Shown: piece by piece, positions 16,486 through 27,461 of the stretch
Position numbering within the stretch: position 1 is the stretch's first letter
Layout of the letters: the number at the start of each line of letters is the position of its first letter
NCBI GenBank assembly: GCA_023249635.1
Contig: JAHFCH010000020.1
Location: 1-49,406, forward strand
DNA length: 49,406 nt
Reading direction: 5' to 3'
DNA from: Fibrobacterota bacterium
GTDB taxonomy: Bacteria > Fibrobacterota > Fibrobacteria > UBA11236
Notes under the pieces: generated by a model
What the model was told of the DNA's origin: nothing
What the model saw: the letters and a program-made list of their open reading frames with translations, nothing else
The model's database searches: none
Program-made: the position numbers and the translations under genes

Positions 16486-18162
16486 TCATGGGTGGGCGCC
16501 CAGCCAGCCGCCCAGGGCGGCGGCGGCGGCATCCAGGCAGGCGATTCCCGCCACCCAGCGGGCCGAGGAGAGGGCCAAGGACCGAACCGAGGCTTCCCCG
16601 GCCTCGGTGGCCAGCAGGGCTTCATCCCGGCGGCGGGTGATTTCCGCCTCCAGGCGGCGGGCATGCTCCTGGGCGGCGCGGAAGGCGGCATCGGCCTGCT
16701 CCGCCATCTTCTCGGCATCGGCCTGGGAGATGCCCTGCTTGGAGAAGAACAAGGCCTGCAAGGAGGCGCGATCCCATTCGCGCAGCTCCGCTTCCGCCGA
16801 ACCCGGATTGGCCAGGCGCGCTTCCAAAAGGCGCTCGATGGCGCGCTTGAAGGCGGTGTAATCCCGCTCCGGGCGGGACAGGCCGTAGAGACGATCGCGT
16901 AGGCGGGCCAAGGCCTGATCGGTGGCTTCCTGGCGCCGATGCTCGCGGATTTCCGTGCGCGACAGCATGCGCGCCCGGGCCGAATCGATGAGGTCGGCGA
17001 TGGAATCGGCCTCCCGGGAGGTGATGTCGCGGCGCTGCCGCAGCACCTGGGCCACGTCCTCGCGGCGGACGCTGCGTGCCTCTTTGTCCACCGTCTCCTG
17101 CCCGCCTTCGCTGCGGATGACCAGCAACGCCACTTCCTGCTCCAACCTGTCGGGGTTGAGGGCGCTGCGATCGGAACCGCGCAGGAAATCCTTGAAGGCT
17201 TGTAGGCGTTCGCGGAAATCCGCGGCCACGGCCACGGCCGCCTCCGCTTTTTCGTCGAAAGGCGCTCCCGCCGCGCTGGCGGTTCCCGCCGCGCTGGCGG
17301 TTCCCGCCGGAGACGACTTACCCCCCGTAACGGCCGGGTTACTGGATTTGGCCGCGCCCGCCCCCGCCAGCGCTGCGCCTGCCGCTTCCGCCGGAGTGGG
17401 CCTGGCGCTTCCCGCCGGGACCCCTTCGGAGACCTCGTGGCCTACACCCTCTTCCCGCAGCGTGCTCCAGCGGGAATGCAGGGCTTCGGCCCATTGCACG
17501 GTCTCCTCGGCGGAAATGTCGCCGCGGCTGGCGGCCAGCTCCCGGAAGCGATTGCGATCGACCCTGTGCAGGTCGCTGCGGCGGCCGGCCTCGCGTATGG
17601 CCTCGTCGTCGAAGAGGGCGTTGGCCTCGCGATCGATTTCGAAGCGATCAGGATTGCGGCTGCTCAAACGATCGAGGTAGCCGCGCAGGCTTTCGCGCAG
17701 GGGCTCGCCTTTATGACGGGCCTTGAAGGCCTGACGCACTTCGGCCTCGGCCAGCAGCGAGGATCCCGCGGAGGGGGTGCTCGGCAATTGGGGGCCGCCG
17801 AATTGGCGCAGGCTGCGGCGGAACACGTGCAGCACGGCTCCCAGCCACGATCCGCGCGCAGCGGATTCGGAGACGATCATCAAAGTGAGGAAGCCGCCGC
17901 AGATGGCAACGCCTAACCAGGCACCGTCGGAGGCGACCAGGGACCGGGAACGGGAAGCGGCGAACCAGGCGACGGCGGCGAGGGGCGCGGCGGACGCGAT
18001 CAAGGCGCGTAACCCCAGTCCGAATCCGATGGCCCGGCTGGGACGTTTTACGGTGGCATGGCGGAAGGCGCCGAGGGCGGCCCATAGGCCGGTGAGGGCG
18101 GTTTGCGCAGCGAAAGCGACAAAGATCCCCATCGCGGCCGCGAATAGAAGCCTGCCATCCAT
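16486..18162 (-). CDS. Unrecognised membrane protein with three internal helical repeats
   Basis: ATG 18162 lies five bases after GGGAGG (18173-18168); GTG 18168 is an overlapping alternative. The 558-residue protein has three N-terminal membrane segments (LLFAAAMGIFVAFAAQTALT, ALIASAAPLAAVAWFAA, WLGVAICGGFLTLMIV) and one at the C-terminus. Between them is a long charged, helical, probably coiled part with an Ala/Ser/Gly/Pro-rich linker. I see a repeat of about 35 residues three times: VDRNRFRELAASRGDISAEE, VRREDVAQVLRQRRDITSRE and WDRASLQALFFSKQGISQAD, each followed by a charged helix. Similar DxxxL-xxR-xxIs units occur in cyanobacterial membrane proteins from memory, but I cannot name the family. 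It is divergent from uvrA with 176 bases between. Confidence 0.7.
   Translation of the reverse strand: MDGRLLFAAAMGIFVAFAAQTALTGLWAALGAFRHATVKRPSRAIGFGLGLRALIASAAPLAAVAWFAASRSRSLVASDGAWLGVAICGGFLTLMIVSESAARGSWLGAVLHVFRRSLRQFGGPQLPSTPSAGSSLLAEAEVRQAFKARHKGEPLRESLRGYLDRLSSRNPDRFEIDREANALFDDEAIREAGRRSDLHRVDRNRFRELAASRGDISAEETVQWAEALHSRWSTLREEGVGHEVSEGVPAGSARPTPAEAAGAALAGAGAAKSSNPAVTGGKSSPAGTASAAGTASAAGAPFDEKAEAAVAVAADFRERLQAFKDFLRGSDRSALNPDRLEQEVALLVIRSEGGQETVDKEARSVRREDVAQVLRQRRDITSREADSIADLIDSARARMLSRTEIREHRRQEATDQALARLRDRLYGLSRPERDYTAFKRAIERLLEARLANPGSAEAELREWDRASLQALFFSKQGISQADAEKMAEQADAAFRAAQEHARRLEAEITRRRDEALLATEAGEASVRSLALSSARWVAGIACLDAAAAALGGWLGAHP
17268..17308. repeat. 18-bp tandem repeat within the membrane-protein gene
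   Basis: The unit GGTTCCCGCCGCGCTGGC occurs about 2.5 times in a row and encodes a repeated Gly-Thr-Ala-Ser-Ala-Ala hexapeptide in the flexible linker. It keeps the frame and may vary in copy number between strains. Confidence 0.7.
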
Positions 18163-18338
18163 ATCCACCTCCCGGCGGATCCCGGTAGGAATCCGTCTAC
18201 ATGGAAACTAAATCCCTGCCGGGTCCGTGGTTTTTTTCCTTATCCTGGGAGCGGCACTCTTCGCGCGGCCGGGTGCTGGACTCCTGCACAAATTTTCACT
18301 ATCTTTCGCCTTAGACTCTCGAATGGGGCCTTATTTCC

Positions 18339-21584
<3,246 letters not shown>

Positions 21585-21911
21585 CCAGGGCCGATCCATG
21601 CGGGCCGTTCGCGGCCCATTCTCGGCCCTTTATGATCCCCTTCGGTGGCATATTTCCACTCAATAGCGACCCGATTCTCCTGGAAATACCCCCTTTCGTA
21701 ACCGTAAACCTACTGGTCGCGATTGCCGCAAGGGTACGCCGCGATGATGGGCATTCTGCGAGCGGACTATTTCCGCGTGATAACCGTAACCGCCGCATTT
21801 GCGCAGTCCGCTCCGCCCCGAATCGGTTGCGGTGCGGACGCTAGTTTAATTCCATCGCGGTCAATACCGATCCGCGACGGGTCCGGTGGGGCCATGAAAA
21901 TGGAGTAAGCG
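21585..21911. other. Non-coding gap after uvrA
   Basis: There is no supported gene in these 327 bases. GGGCCG-TTCG-CGGCCC at 21602-21617 forms a stable UUCG-tetraloop hairpin 17 bases after the uvrA stop, but only a broken T-run follows, so it is a weak terminator candidate. Further on there are several repeats of the short string CCGTAA/CCGTAAAC and a GTCCGC...GCGGAC inverted repeat near 21807-21839. GGAG six bases before 21912 is the Shine-Dalgarno of the next gene. Confidence 0.5.
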
Positions 21912-22781
21912 ATGAAAACGGAGAACCAGCGAGCGGAGAAGTACGATTGGAACAAGGATGGAAAGGTGGACCATGACGATGTCGACTTTTATATCCACGA
22001 CATGCCGCCCGGCGAATCCTCCATGCGGGACTTGTTCGCCTTCCAGCGGGACGGGGGGAAGCTTACCGCCGAGGACCTGATCGAATTCCGCAAATCCGGA
22101 GGCGGCGTCACCGCCAGCGACCTCAAGGTTTTCGCCCGCCATGGCGGCGAGCTGAGCTCGGATAACGTTTTCACGCTGATGTCCAACGGTACGGTCATCA
22201 AGGGCGACGACCTGGTATCACTCTCCAAGCGCGGCGTCAAGTTCACCCCGGAGGACCTCAAGAATTTCCAGGGGGATAAATTCCATGGCGAGCTTTCGGA
22301 AAGGAACATCAAGTATTTCGAGAACCAGGGCATCGAGGTGGACACCCCCAACACCATCCCCCAGAATGCCACCTGGGGCGATATCGAAGGCATGGTCAAA
22401 GCGGGGGTGAAGCTGGATGCCAAGGACGTCGTGGACTGGGCGCAAGCGCATCCCGAAGAGGCGGGCCACATGCAAATGGCCTTCATGAAGGATAAGGGGA
22501 TGGGCGAGCACAACCTGGGCGAAGTGGTCGGTTGGCTGGTCGAGAAAGGCGCCAAGATCACGAAGTCGGACGTTTTCTCCTTGCAGAAAGAACACCATTG
22601 CTTTTCCGGTACGGAGCTGGCGGACATCAGCGCGAAGGGCAAGATCAAGTTCACCGCCGATGACCTGATCCACTTGAAGACCGATCTGCAATGCGGTTTC
22701 GACAATGGTGACCTGGAAAAGCTGGCCAAGCTGGACAAGATCGAGATGACGCCGGATCAGTACAAGACCCTGGTGGGCTGA
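21912..22781 (+). CDS. Tandem 15-residue repeat protein with N-terminal EF-hand-like loop
   Basis: ATG 21912 follows GGAG by six bases. The 289-residue protein has no signal peptide or membrane segment. Residues 12-23 (DWNKDGKVDHDD) match a calcium-binding EF-hand/dockerin-type loop with D, N, D, G, V and D at the usual places. From residue 40 a 15-residue unit, DLxxFxxxGGxxTxx, runs in tandem: starts at 40, 55, 70, 85, 100 and 115, then less regular copies to the C-terminus (DIEGMVKAGVKLDAK, DVFSLQKEHHCFSGT, ELADISAKGKIKFTAD, DLIHLKTD...). Each unit should make a short helix plus a turn, giving a solenoid. I do not recognise the family. It may be a cytosolic scaffold or an exported protein of unknown route; function is not assignable. 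Confidence 0.8.
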   Translation: MKTENQRAEKYDWNKDGKVDHDDVDFYIHDMPPGESSMRDLFAFQRDGGKLTAEDLIEFRKSGGGVTASDLKVFARHGGELSSDNVFTLMSNGTVIKGDDLVSLSKRGVKFTPEDLKNFQGDKFHGELSERNIKYFENQGIEVDTPNTIPQNATWGDIEGMVKAGVKLDAKDVVDWAQAHPEEAGHMQMAFMKDKGMGEHNLGEVVGWLVEKGAKITKSDVFSLQKEHHCFSGTELADISAKGKIKFTADDLIHLKTDLQCGFDNGDLEKLAKLDKIEMTPDQYKTLVG

Positions 22782-22852
22782 GGGTTTCCCGCCCCCTATG
22801 CGCGGGACATTCCAGGTCACCTCGCGCCTTTTAATTACCTTGCCGGAGAGCC

Positions 22853-23596
22853 ATGCGCATCCCCGTCATCCGCGGTCTTATCAAGCGGCGTATCCTCGCG
22901 AATTTCCGGGCCGATCCCCGGGTAACGCAAAAGTTACTCCCGTCGGTTTTCCGCCCCAAGCTGCAGGATGGCATGGCCATCGTGGGAGTCTGCCTAATCC
23001 GGCTCGAGGAAATCCGGCCCTTGGGTTTACCGGGCTTTGTGGGGGTTGCCAGCGAGAACGCGGCCCACCGCATGGCCGTGACCTGGACCGGGGCCGATGG
23101 CGCGGAACGGGAAGGCGTCTACATCGCGCGGCGTGATACGGGGTCCTGGTTCAACCGCCTCACCGGGGGACGCCTGTTCCCGGGAGAACATCATAAGGCT
23201 TTTTTCTCGGTTGCTTTCGAAAACGGCGACCTCGACTACCGTATGCGCTCTTCCGATGGGCGCGCCAGCGTCCTGGTGAAAGGGGCGAAAGCCGAGGGGC
23301 TGCCGGAAACTTCGTGTTTCAAGGATTTGGGACAGGCCTCCGCATTCTTCCAGGGCGGATCGTTGGGGTACTCGGTGACGAAGGATCCCTGCCGACTTGA
23401 TGGTTTGGTGCTGGGTACCCGCAACTGGCTGGTTACTCCCCTGGCCGTTCGGGAAATAGAATCTTCCTTTTATTCCGATGCGACCCGTTTTCCAAAAGGC
23501 TCCATCGAATTCGACCATGCGCTACTGATGCAAGACGTAGAACATGAGTGGCGGGGGGAGAAGGATATGCTACTGGGTTCCCCAGCCCCGATTTGA
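22853..23596 (+). CDS. DUF2071 family protein
   Basis: The 247-residue protein from ATG 22853 reads as a DUF2071 (YqjF-like) protein, a beta-rich fold related to acetoacetate decarboxylase: VFRPKLQDGMAIVGVCLIRLEEIRP near the N-terminus, GVASENAAHRMAVTW, GVYIARRDTGSWFNRLTGGRLFPGEHH, and DHALLMQDVEHEW at the end. GGAGAG lies about six bases before the start. The function of the family is not established. It follows the repeat protein by 71 bases on the same strand and precedes a receiver gene by 85 bases; a shared transcript is possible. Confidence 0.8.
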   Translation: MRIPVIRGLIKRRILANFRADPRVTQKLLPSVFRPKLQDGMAIVGVCLIRLEEIRPLGLPGFVGVASENAAHRMAVTWTGADGAEREGVYIARRDTGSWFNRLTGGRLFPGEHHKAFFSVAFENGDLDYRMRSSDGRASVLVKGAKAEGLPETSCFKDLGQASAFFQGGSLGYSVTKDPCRLDGLVLGTRNWLVTPLAVREIESSFYSDATRFPKGSIEFDHALLMQDVEHEWRGEKDMLLGSPAPI

Positions 23597-23681
23597 CCGC
23601 TCTCCGCGAGTTTCTTGTTTCGCGATCCCCGCACGGATTGTATCTCCTCAGGGGTAAGGGTGGGCATAGCTTGGAGCATCG

Positions 23682-24089
23682 ATGAAAACCCGGGTACTGG
23701 CCGTTGACGATGAGGTGGATGTCCGCAATTATCTCTGGGAATGCCTTAACGAAACCGGATTTGAATGCGTATGCGCAGCGGGCTTCGAGGAAGCCGTGCG
23801 TATCGCTTCGGCTTCCGGGGCGGAATTCCCCATCCTGCTGACCGATATCATGCTGCCGCCCTTCCACGGGCGGGACTTGGCGAACCGGATCGCCTTTCTG
23901 CATCCGAAGATCAAGGTCGTTTTCATGTCGGGATACGCGCCCAAGATGCTGCGGAACCATGGGCTGCTGCCGCCCAAGGCGGAATTCCTGTGCAAGCCCT
24001 TCACGCGCAGTCAGTTGCTCAAGAGCCTGGAAACGACCCACGGCCAGCTCACCTGGCTGGCCAGCGTTTCCGCGCCCAACGAGGATTAA
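23682..24089 (+). CDS. Orphan single-domain response regulator
   Basis: A 135-residue stand-alone receiver: D9/D10 (LAVDDE), phospho-acceptor D55 (LLTDIMLPP), S83 (VFMSGYAP) and K105 (LCKPF). The sequence closely resembles the receiver at 9382-9921 and the C-terminal receivers of hybrid kinases. There is no output domain and no histidine kinase within the window, so its partner is encoded elsewhere. Only a short hydrophilic tail follows the domain. It is the last gene before a 634-base non-coding gap. Confidence 0.87.
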   Translation: MKTRVLAVDDEVDVRNYLWECLNETGFECVCAAGFEEAVRIASASGAEFPILLTDIMLPPFHGRDLANRIAFLHPKIKVVFMSGYAPKMLRNHGLLPPKAEFLCKPFTRSQLLKSLETTHGQLTWLASVSAPNED

Positions 24090-24196
24090 CCCCCGCCGGG
24101 GACGCGCGCCCGGCCCCGGACGCGCATTCCGGACCAGGTAGCGTATAGGCTACCGTAACCTTTTGGATACGTAGGGAAGGATAAGTAGGGAATTGT

Positions 24197-24334
24197 GGCG
24201 GAGGCCGTCGCGCCGGTCCGCGGCGCGTGGCCCCGGGATTCAGGGACCCGGGGCAAGACCTGCGGGGGTGGTGCGTACCCCCGTGTGCAGGATGGGATCA
24301 CGTAGGGGTATTGATCCGCTCTCCGGCCTCCGCC
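24197..24334. ncRNA. Candidate structured RNA: four hairpins closed by an 11-bp stem
   Basis: GGCGGAGGCCG (24197-24207) pairs perfectly with 24324-24334. Inside, in order, are four separate perfect hairpins: 24209-24215 with 24221-24227 (7 bp), 24230-24237 with 24247-24254 (8 bp), 24259-24269 with 24277-24291 (6 bp plus 5 bp with a GTGT bulge), and 24295-24300 with 24312-24317 (6 bp). The arrangement is that of a five-way junction with almost no unpaired linker. The strand is undetermined because the helices are symmetrical and no clear promoter or T-run marks one side. I do not match it to a known riboswitch. GC-richness raises the chance of accidental helices, but five nested perfect ones in 138 bases is unusual. 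Confidence 0.5.
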
Positions 24335-24553
24335 AGGCTCATAGGCCGGCTTGCTTTAATCCGTTCAGGACTTCGCTGGCATTGCCGCTGGCGCGGCGCA
24401 GCCGGATCCCGCCCGATGTCGTTTTGGTGCTTTTTGCGTTCATGCTACCGCCTGCAGTATAAAGAGCAGAACAATCGCGTACGTCAAAAACCGAGTTTTC
24501 ATATCAGCCCCCCGCAGAACGAAAGGTACGGGTATTCCTTAGGAAATAACGGG

Positions 24554-24590
24554 ATCGTTCTCAAAATACCGTTCTGATTCTGAGAACGAT
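24554..24590. promoter_or_regulatory. 10-bp perfect inverted repeat upstream of TIGR02147 regulator
   Basis: ATCGTTCTCA (24554-24563) and TGAGAACGAT (24581-24590) are exact complements separated by 17 bases; a third half-like copy (GTTCTGA) lies in between at about 24571-24577. The position, 134 bases before the regulator start, suits an operator or a 5' leader hairpin. Confidence 0.5.
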
Positions 24591-24723
24591 GGACGGGGGC
24601 AGGAATTGCGGAACGGCAGGTTTCACGGTGGACGTTTTTACAAGCAACCATGACGTTTTCAACATTAAAAATCGCCCGGGCCAAAGTGATCCATTCCGCT
24701 ATATTGGTCCGGGAACCCCTGCC

Positions 24724-25563
24724 ATGCCTAACGTCTACGACTATCTCGATTACCGGCAATACCTGCGCGACTACTACGCCGAGCAGAAGGAGAAGAATCC
24801 GCGCTTCTCTTACGAGTTGTTCACGCGGCTGGCGGGATTCAAGGCCAAGAGCCTTATCCACAGCATCCTCTCGGGCAAGCGGAACATTTCCAAGGATGGC
24901 GTATATAGGATAGGCGCGGCCCTCAAGCTGGGACGCAAAGAGCTGGCCTTCTTCCAGGTACTGGTGGATTTCGGGCAGGCCACCGATCCCAACGCGCGCT
25001 CCATGTACTTCGACAAACTTTGCGAAGCATCGCCGCATAGCCCGGCCCGCAAGCTGCAACAGGACAGCTACGAATATTATTCCCAGTGGTACTTCCCGGC
25101 CATCCGCGAGCTGGCCTGCATGGTGCGCTTCGATAAGGATTTCGAGAAGCTGGGCCGATCCCTGAAACCGCCCATCGGCGCCGAGCAAGCGCGTCGCGCG
25201 GTGGATTTGCTGGTCGGCCTGGGCCTGCTGGAGCGGACGCGCACGGGTTACCGGCAGACAAGCACCTCGGTGACAACCGGGGACGAAGTGCGCAGCCTGG
25301 CCGTGGCCGACTACCACCGCCAGAATACCGATTTGGCCAAGCTGGCCATCGATAGCACGCCTGCCGAAGAACGTGATATCACTTCCCTGACCATGTCCAT
25401 TTCACGCGCGACCTTCGAGGCCATCAAGGCCGAAGTGCGCGCCTGCCGGCGGCGCGTCGCGCAACTGGCCAATGCCGAGACTTCACCGAGTCGGATTTTC
25501 CATTTGAACTTCCACTTCTTTCCGACGAGCGCTGAATTGGATTCTCCGGGGGGGGAAATTTGA
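24724..25563 (+). CDS. TIGR02147 family regulator (Fibrobacterota-type)
   Basis: ATG 24724 gives a 279-residue protein starting MPNVYDYLDYRQYLRDYYAE, the hallmark of the TIGR02147 family, followed by RFSYELFTRLAGFKAKSLIHSILSGKRNISKDGVYRIG (a DNA-binding HTH-like part), FFQVLVDFGQA, the long mid-section, and a C-terminal LTMSISRATFEAIKAEVRACRR. The family was described as a set of Fibrobacter succinogenes paralogues and is generally taken as transcription regulators. Length is normal. The stop overlaps the ATG of the next gene by one base (TGATG), so the two are translationally coupled. The upstream inverted repeat could be its own operator. Confidence 0.88.
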   Translation: MPNVYDYLDYRQYLRDYYAEQKEKNPRFSYELFTRLAGFKAKSLIHSILSGKRNISKDGVYRIGAALKLGRKELAFFQVLVDFGQATDPNARSMYFDKLCEASPHSPARKLQQDSYEYYSQWYFPAIRELACMVRFDKDFEKLGRSLKPPIGAEQARRAVDLLVGLGLLERTRTGYRQTSTSVTTGDEVRSLAVADYHRQNTDLAKLAIDSTPAEERDITSLTMSISRATFEAIKAEVRACRRRVAQLANAETSPSRIFHLNFHFFPTSAELDSPGGEI

Positions 25564-27275
25564 TGCTACGCAATCCACGCATGATATTGGCGCGCCTGGT
25601 AGGCGCGATGATCCTGATGGGGGGCCTGGGTTGCCAGGAACCATACACCATCGCCGAAGGTACCACCGAAGCGGGCAATCCCGCCAAGGTCGCAGGACGC
25701 ATCTACGATACCGAAGGCAACGGAGTGGCCGCGCGCGTGCGCTTGATCCCGGAAGCCTATCGCAACCAGGGGCCCGGCGACGATCATCCCTATGCTTACG
25801 AGGCCTGGTCGGACAAATCGGGAGCGTTCGGATTCCCCCAGGTGGCATCGGGCCGCTTCAACCTCGTGGCCGCCCAGATCGAAAAGGGGGGCCGCCTGCT
25901 GGTCCGATCCATCAACGTATTGCACGATACCGACCTTACCAATCCGGGATATGTGGTGCGCGATCCGGCTACCCTGAAGATCGATCTCTCCCCCGTTCCG
26001 GAAGGCACGCCGGGGTTCGTGTACATGGCCGGTACCGATCTGGCCCGCAACGTCGTCACCGCCGATTGGGCGCTGGGGTATCTCCTGATGGATTCCGTGC
26101 CCGCCGGCCCATTGCCGGACATCTGGTTCGCCCAGGAAGGCCATCCCGCCAAGGACGATATCCTGCTCTCCGTGAGCGCCGTGGCCGCGCCCGGGGATAC
26201 CGTAGCGGTGGGCAAGACCGGCGTGCTCCCGAAGTCCGGCATCAGCGTGCTCATTCCGCCCGCCTTCGATACCACCCTCATGGATTCGGTCGCTACCATC
26301 GCGGGTAGCGCCGCCGTGGTGGACTTCCCCCTGTTGCTCCGTCTCGACTCCACCAATTTCGCGTTCAGCCGCTCGCGGTTCCAGGGTCTCGATTGCCGGT
26401 TCTCGGACCGGGCCGGCCGGCCGTTACCATATTCCATCGAGTCTTGGGATTCGGCGGCCGGGCGCGCTTCCGTGTGGCTCCACATCGATACCGTGCACAC
26501 CCGCCCCGAGGAGAACGCCGTGTTCTTGCGCATCGGCAACGGCCCGGCGGATCCGGTCGCCCTGGGGACCGGGGTATTCGATCAAAGCAGCGGATGGCGC
26601 GGGGTCTGGCATTTCACCGACACCGCATCCGGAACGCATAACTACGCCGATGATGCCACCCAGAGCGGGAACCGCGGAGGGAGCCTCTCCTGGCACGGCT
26701 TCAGTTTCGCCGGCTCCGGCATCGCCGGGAACGGGGTGGAATTCAACGGCATGGACGACGGTTTGACGGCGCCGGTTCCGGTGCAGGCTTCGGAGGCCTT
26801 CACGATTTCGGTGTGGTTCCGTACCTCCACCAGCCAGGGCGGCGTGCTGTTCGATTTCTCGCAGAACCCGAAAGGGGTCGGGGACCGGCAGCTATGGATG
26901 GATGACTATGGCCGGATTACCTACCACGTATTGACCGGGCCCAATTCGAATACCACGGTGACCAACGGCGGGGCCTACAATGACGGGCGCTGGCATCATA
27001 TCGCGACGACCTGGGGGAAAGGGCGGCTGTGCATGTACATCGACGGCCGCCTGGTGAGCAACTACATCTCGACGACCAGCTTACCCGCCATGACGGGCAC
27101 GTGGACCATCGGACATGGCCATGCCGACGCGGACCGCTCCCGCATGCCGTCCAGCGCTTATTTCCAGGGGGAACTCGACGAAGCCCGGATAACCGGGGAT
27201 GTCCGCACGCCGGCCTGGATCAGTCTCTCGTACGAGACCCAGAAGCCCATGGCCGTCACCCGTTGCGATCGTTGA
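25563..27275 (+). CDS. Lipoprotein with carboxypeptidase-regulatory-like, DUF2341 and LamG domains
   Basis: ATG 25563 overlaps the regulator stop, with GGGGGG eight bases upstream. The signal peptide ends in a lipobox (ILMGGLGC, Cys at about residue 21). Residues 40-130 resemble a carboxypeptidase-regulatory-like beta domain (KVAGRIYDTEGNGVAARVRLIP...SGAFGFPQVASGRFNLVAAQ). Residues about 255-340 form a DUF2341-type domain (DFPLLLRLDSTNFAFSRSR...ADPVALGTGVFDQSSGWRGVWHF). The C-terminal 200 residues are a LamG/concanavalin-like domain (AFTISVWFRTSTSQGGVLFDF, NDGRWHHIATTWGKGRLCMYIDGRLV, GELDEARITGDVRTPAWI). It should sit on the cell envelope and bind carbohydrate or another surface ligand. The fixed pairing with a TIGR02147 regulator suggests that the regulator controls this surface protein. 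Confidence 0.85.
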   Translation: MLRNPRMILARLVGAMILMGGLGCQEPYTIAEGTTEAGNPAKVAGRIYDTEGNGVAARVRLIPEAYRNQGPGDDHPYAYEAWSDKSGAFGFPQVASGRFNLVAAQIEKGGRLLVRSINVLHDTDLTNPGYVVRDPATLKIDLSPVPEGTPGFVYMAGTDLARNVVTADWALGYLLMDSVPAGPLPDIWFAQEGHPAKDDILLSVSAVAAPGDTVAVGKTGVLPKSGISVLIPPAFDTTLMDSVATIAGSAAVVDFPLLLRLDSTNFAFSRSRFQGLDCRFSDRAGRPLPYSIESWDSAAGRASVWLHIDTVHTRPEENAVFLRIGNGPADPVALGTGVFDQSSGWRGVWHFTDTASGTHNYADDATQSGNRGGSLSWHGFSFAGSGIAGNGVEFNGMDDGLTAPVPVQASEAFTISVWFRTSTSQGGVLFDFSQNPKGVGDRQLWMDDYGRITYHVLTGPNSNTTVTNGGAYNDGRWHHIATTWGKGRLCMYIDGRLVSNYISTTSLPAMTGTWTIGHGHADADRSRMPSSAYFQGELDEARITGDVRTPAWISLSYETQKPMAVTRCDR

Positions 27276-27417
27276 ATGGACCATGTCGAAGATGTCTATA
27301 CCGTGCAGTAATTTGGCGAGGTTGACTTGTAGGTTGGGCATGCGTGACTCCTGGTTGAGCGTCCGTATATACGATAAGGCCGCTCCCGTCGGCGCGGCCT
27401 GAAGACGGGCGTAATAA

Positions 27418-27436
27418 CGTTCTCGCGGTAAGAACG
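27418..27436. promoter_or_regulatory. Inverted repeat CGTTCT/AGAACG upstream of the DNA glycosylase
   Basis: CGTTCT (27418-27423) and AGAACG (27431-27436) flank a 7-base loop, 25 bases before the glycosylase start. The half-site CGTTCT is the same as in the inverted repeat at 24554-24590. An overlapping CTCGCG/CGCGAG pairing is also possible. Confidence 0.35.
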
Positions 27437-27461
27437 CGAGTGGCTACTTTTACGGTAGCCT

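Larger units (their letters stand above)
24090..24723. other. 634-base non-coding gap with structured elements
   Basis: No frame here looks like protein. Besides the two elements listed separately (24197-24334 and 24554-24590), it contains an operator-like inverted repeat GGTAGC-GTATAG-GCTACC at about 24137-24154. The stretch 24440-24700 is more AT-rich than the surroundings and probably contains the promoter of the regulator at 24724; TATATT near 24700 is a possible -10 without a good -35. Confidence 0.6.

Noticed and set aside
21602-21617. Firm terminator after uvrA
   Set aside because: The tetraloop hairpin is perfect but the following bases are ATTCTCGGCCC, not a T-run, so I kept it only as a candidate within the gap entry.
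21894-21908. Five-codon leader frame (ATG AAA ATG GAG TAA) just before the repeat-protein gene
   Set aside because: Too short to distinguish from chance, and the GGAG inside it is already explained as the Shine-Dalgarno of the gene at 21912.
24197-24334. 5S rRNA on the minus strand
   Set aside because: A stretch reads GATCCCATCC...ACACGG as in 5S loop C, and the closing stem has a similar length, but the rest has four hairpins instead of two arms and lacks the helix IV/V sequence. It is also far from any rRNA gene.
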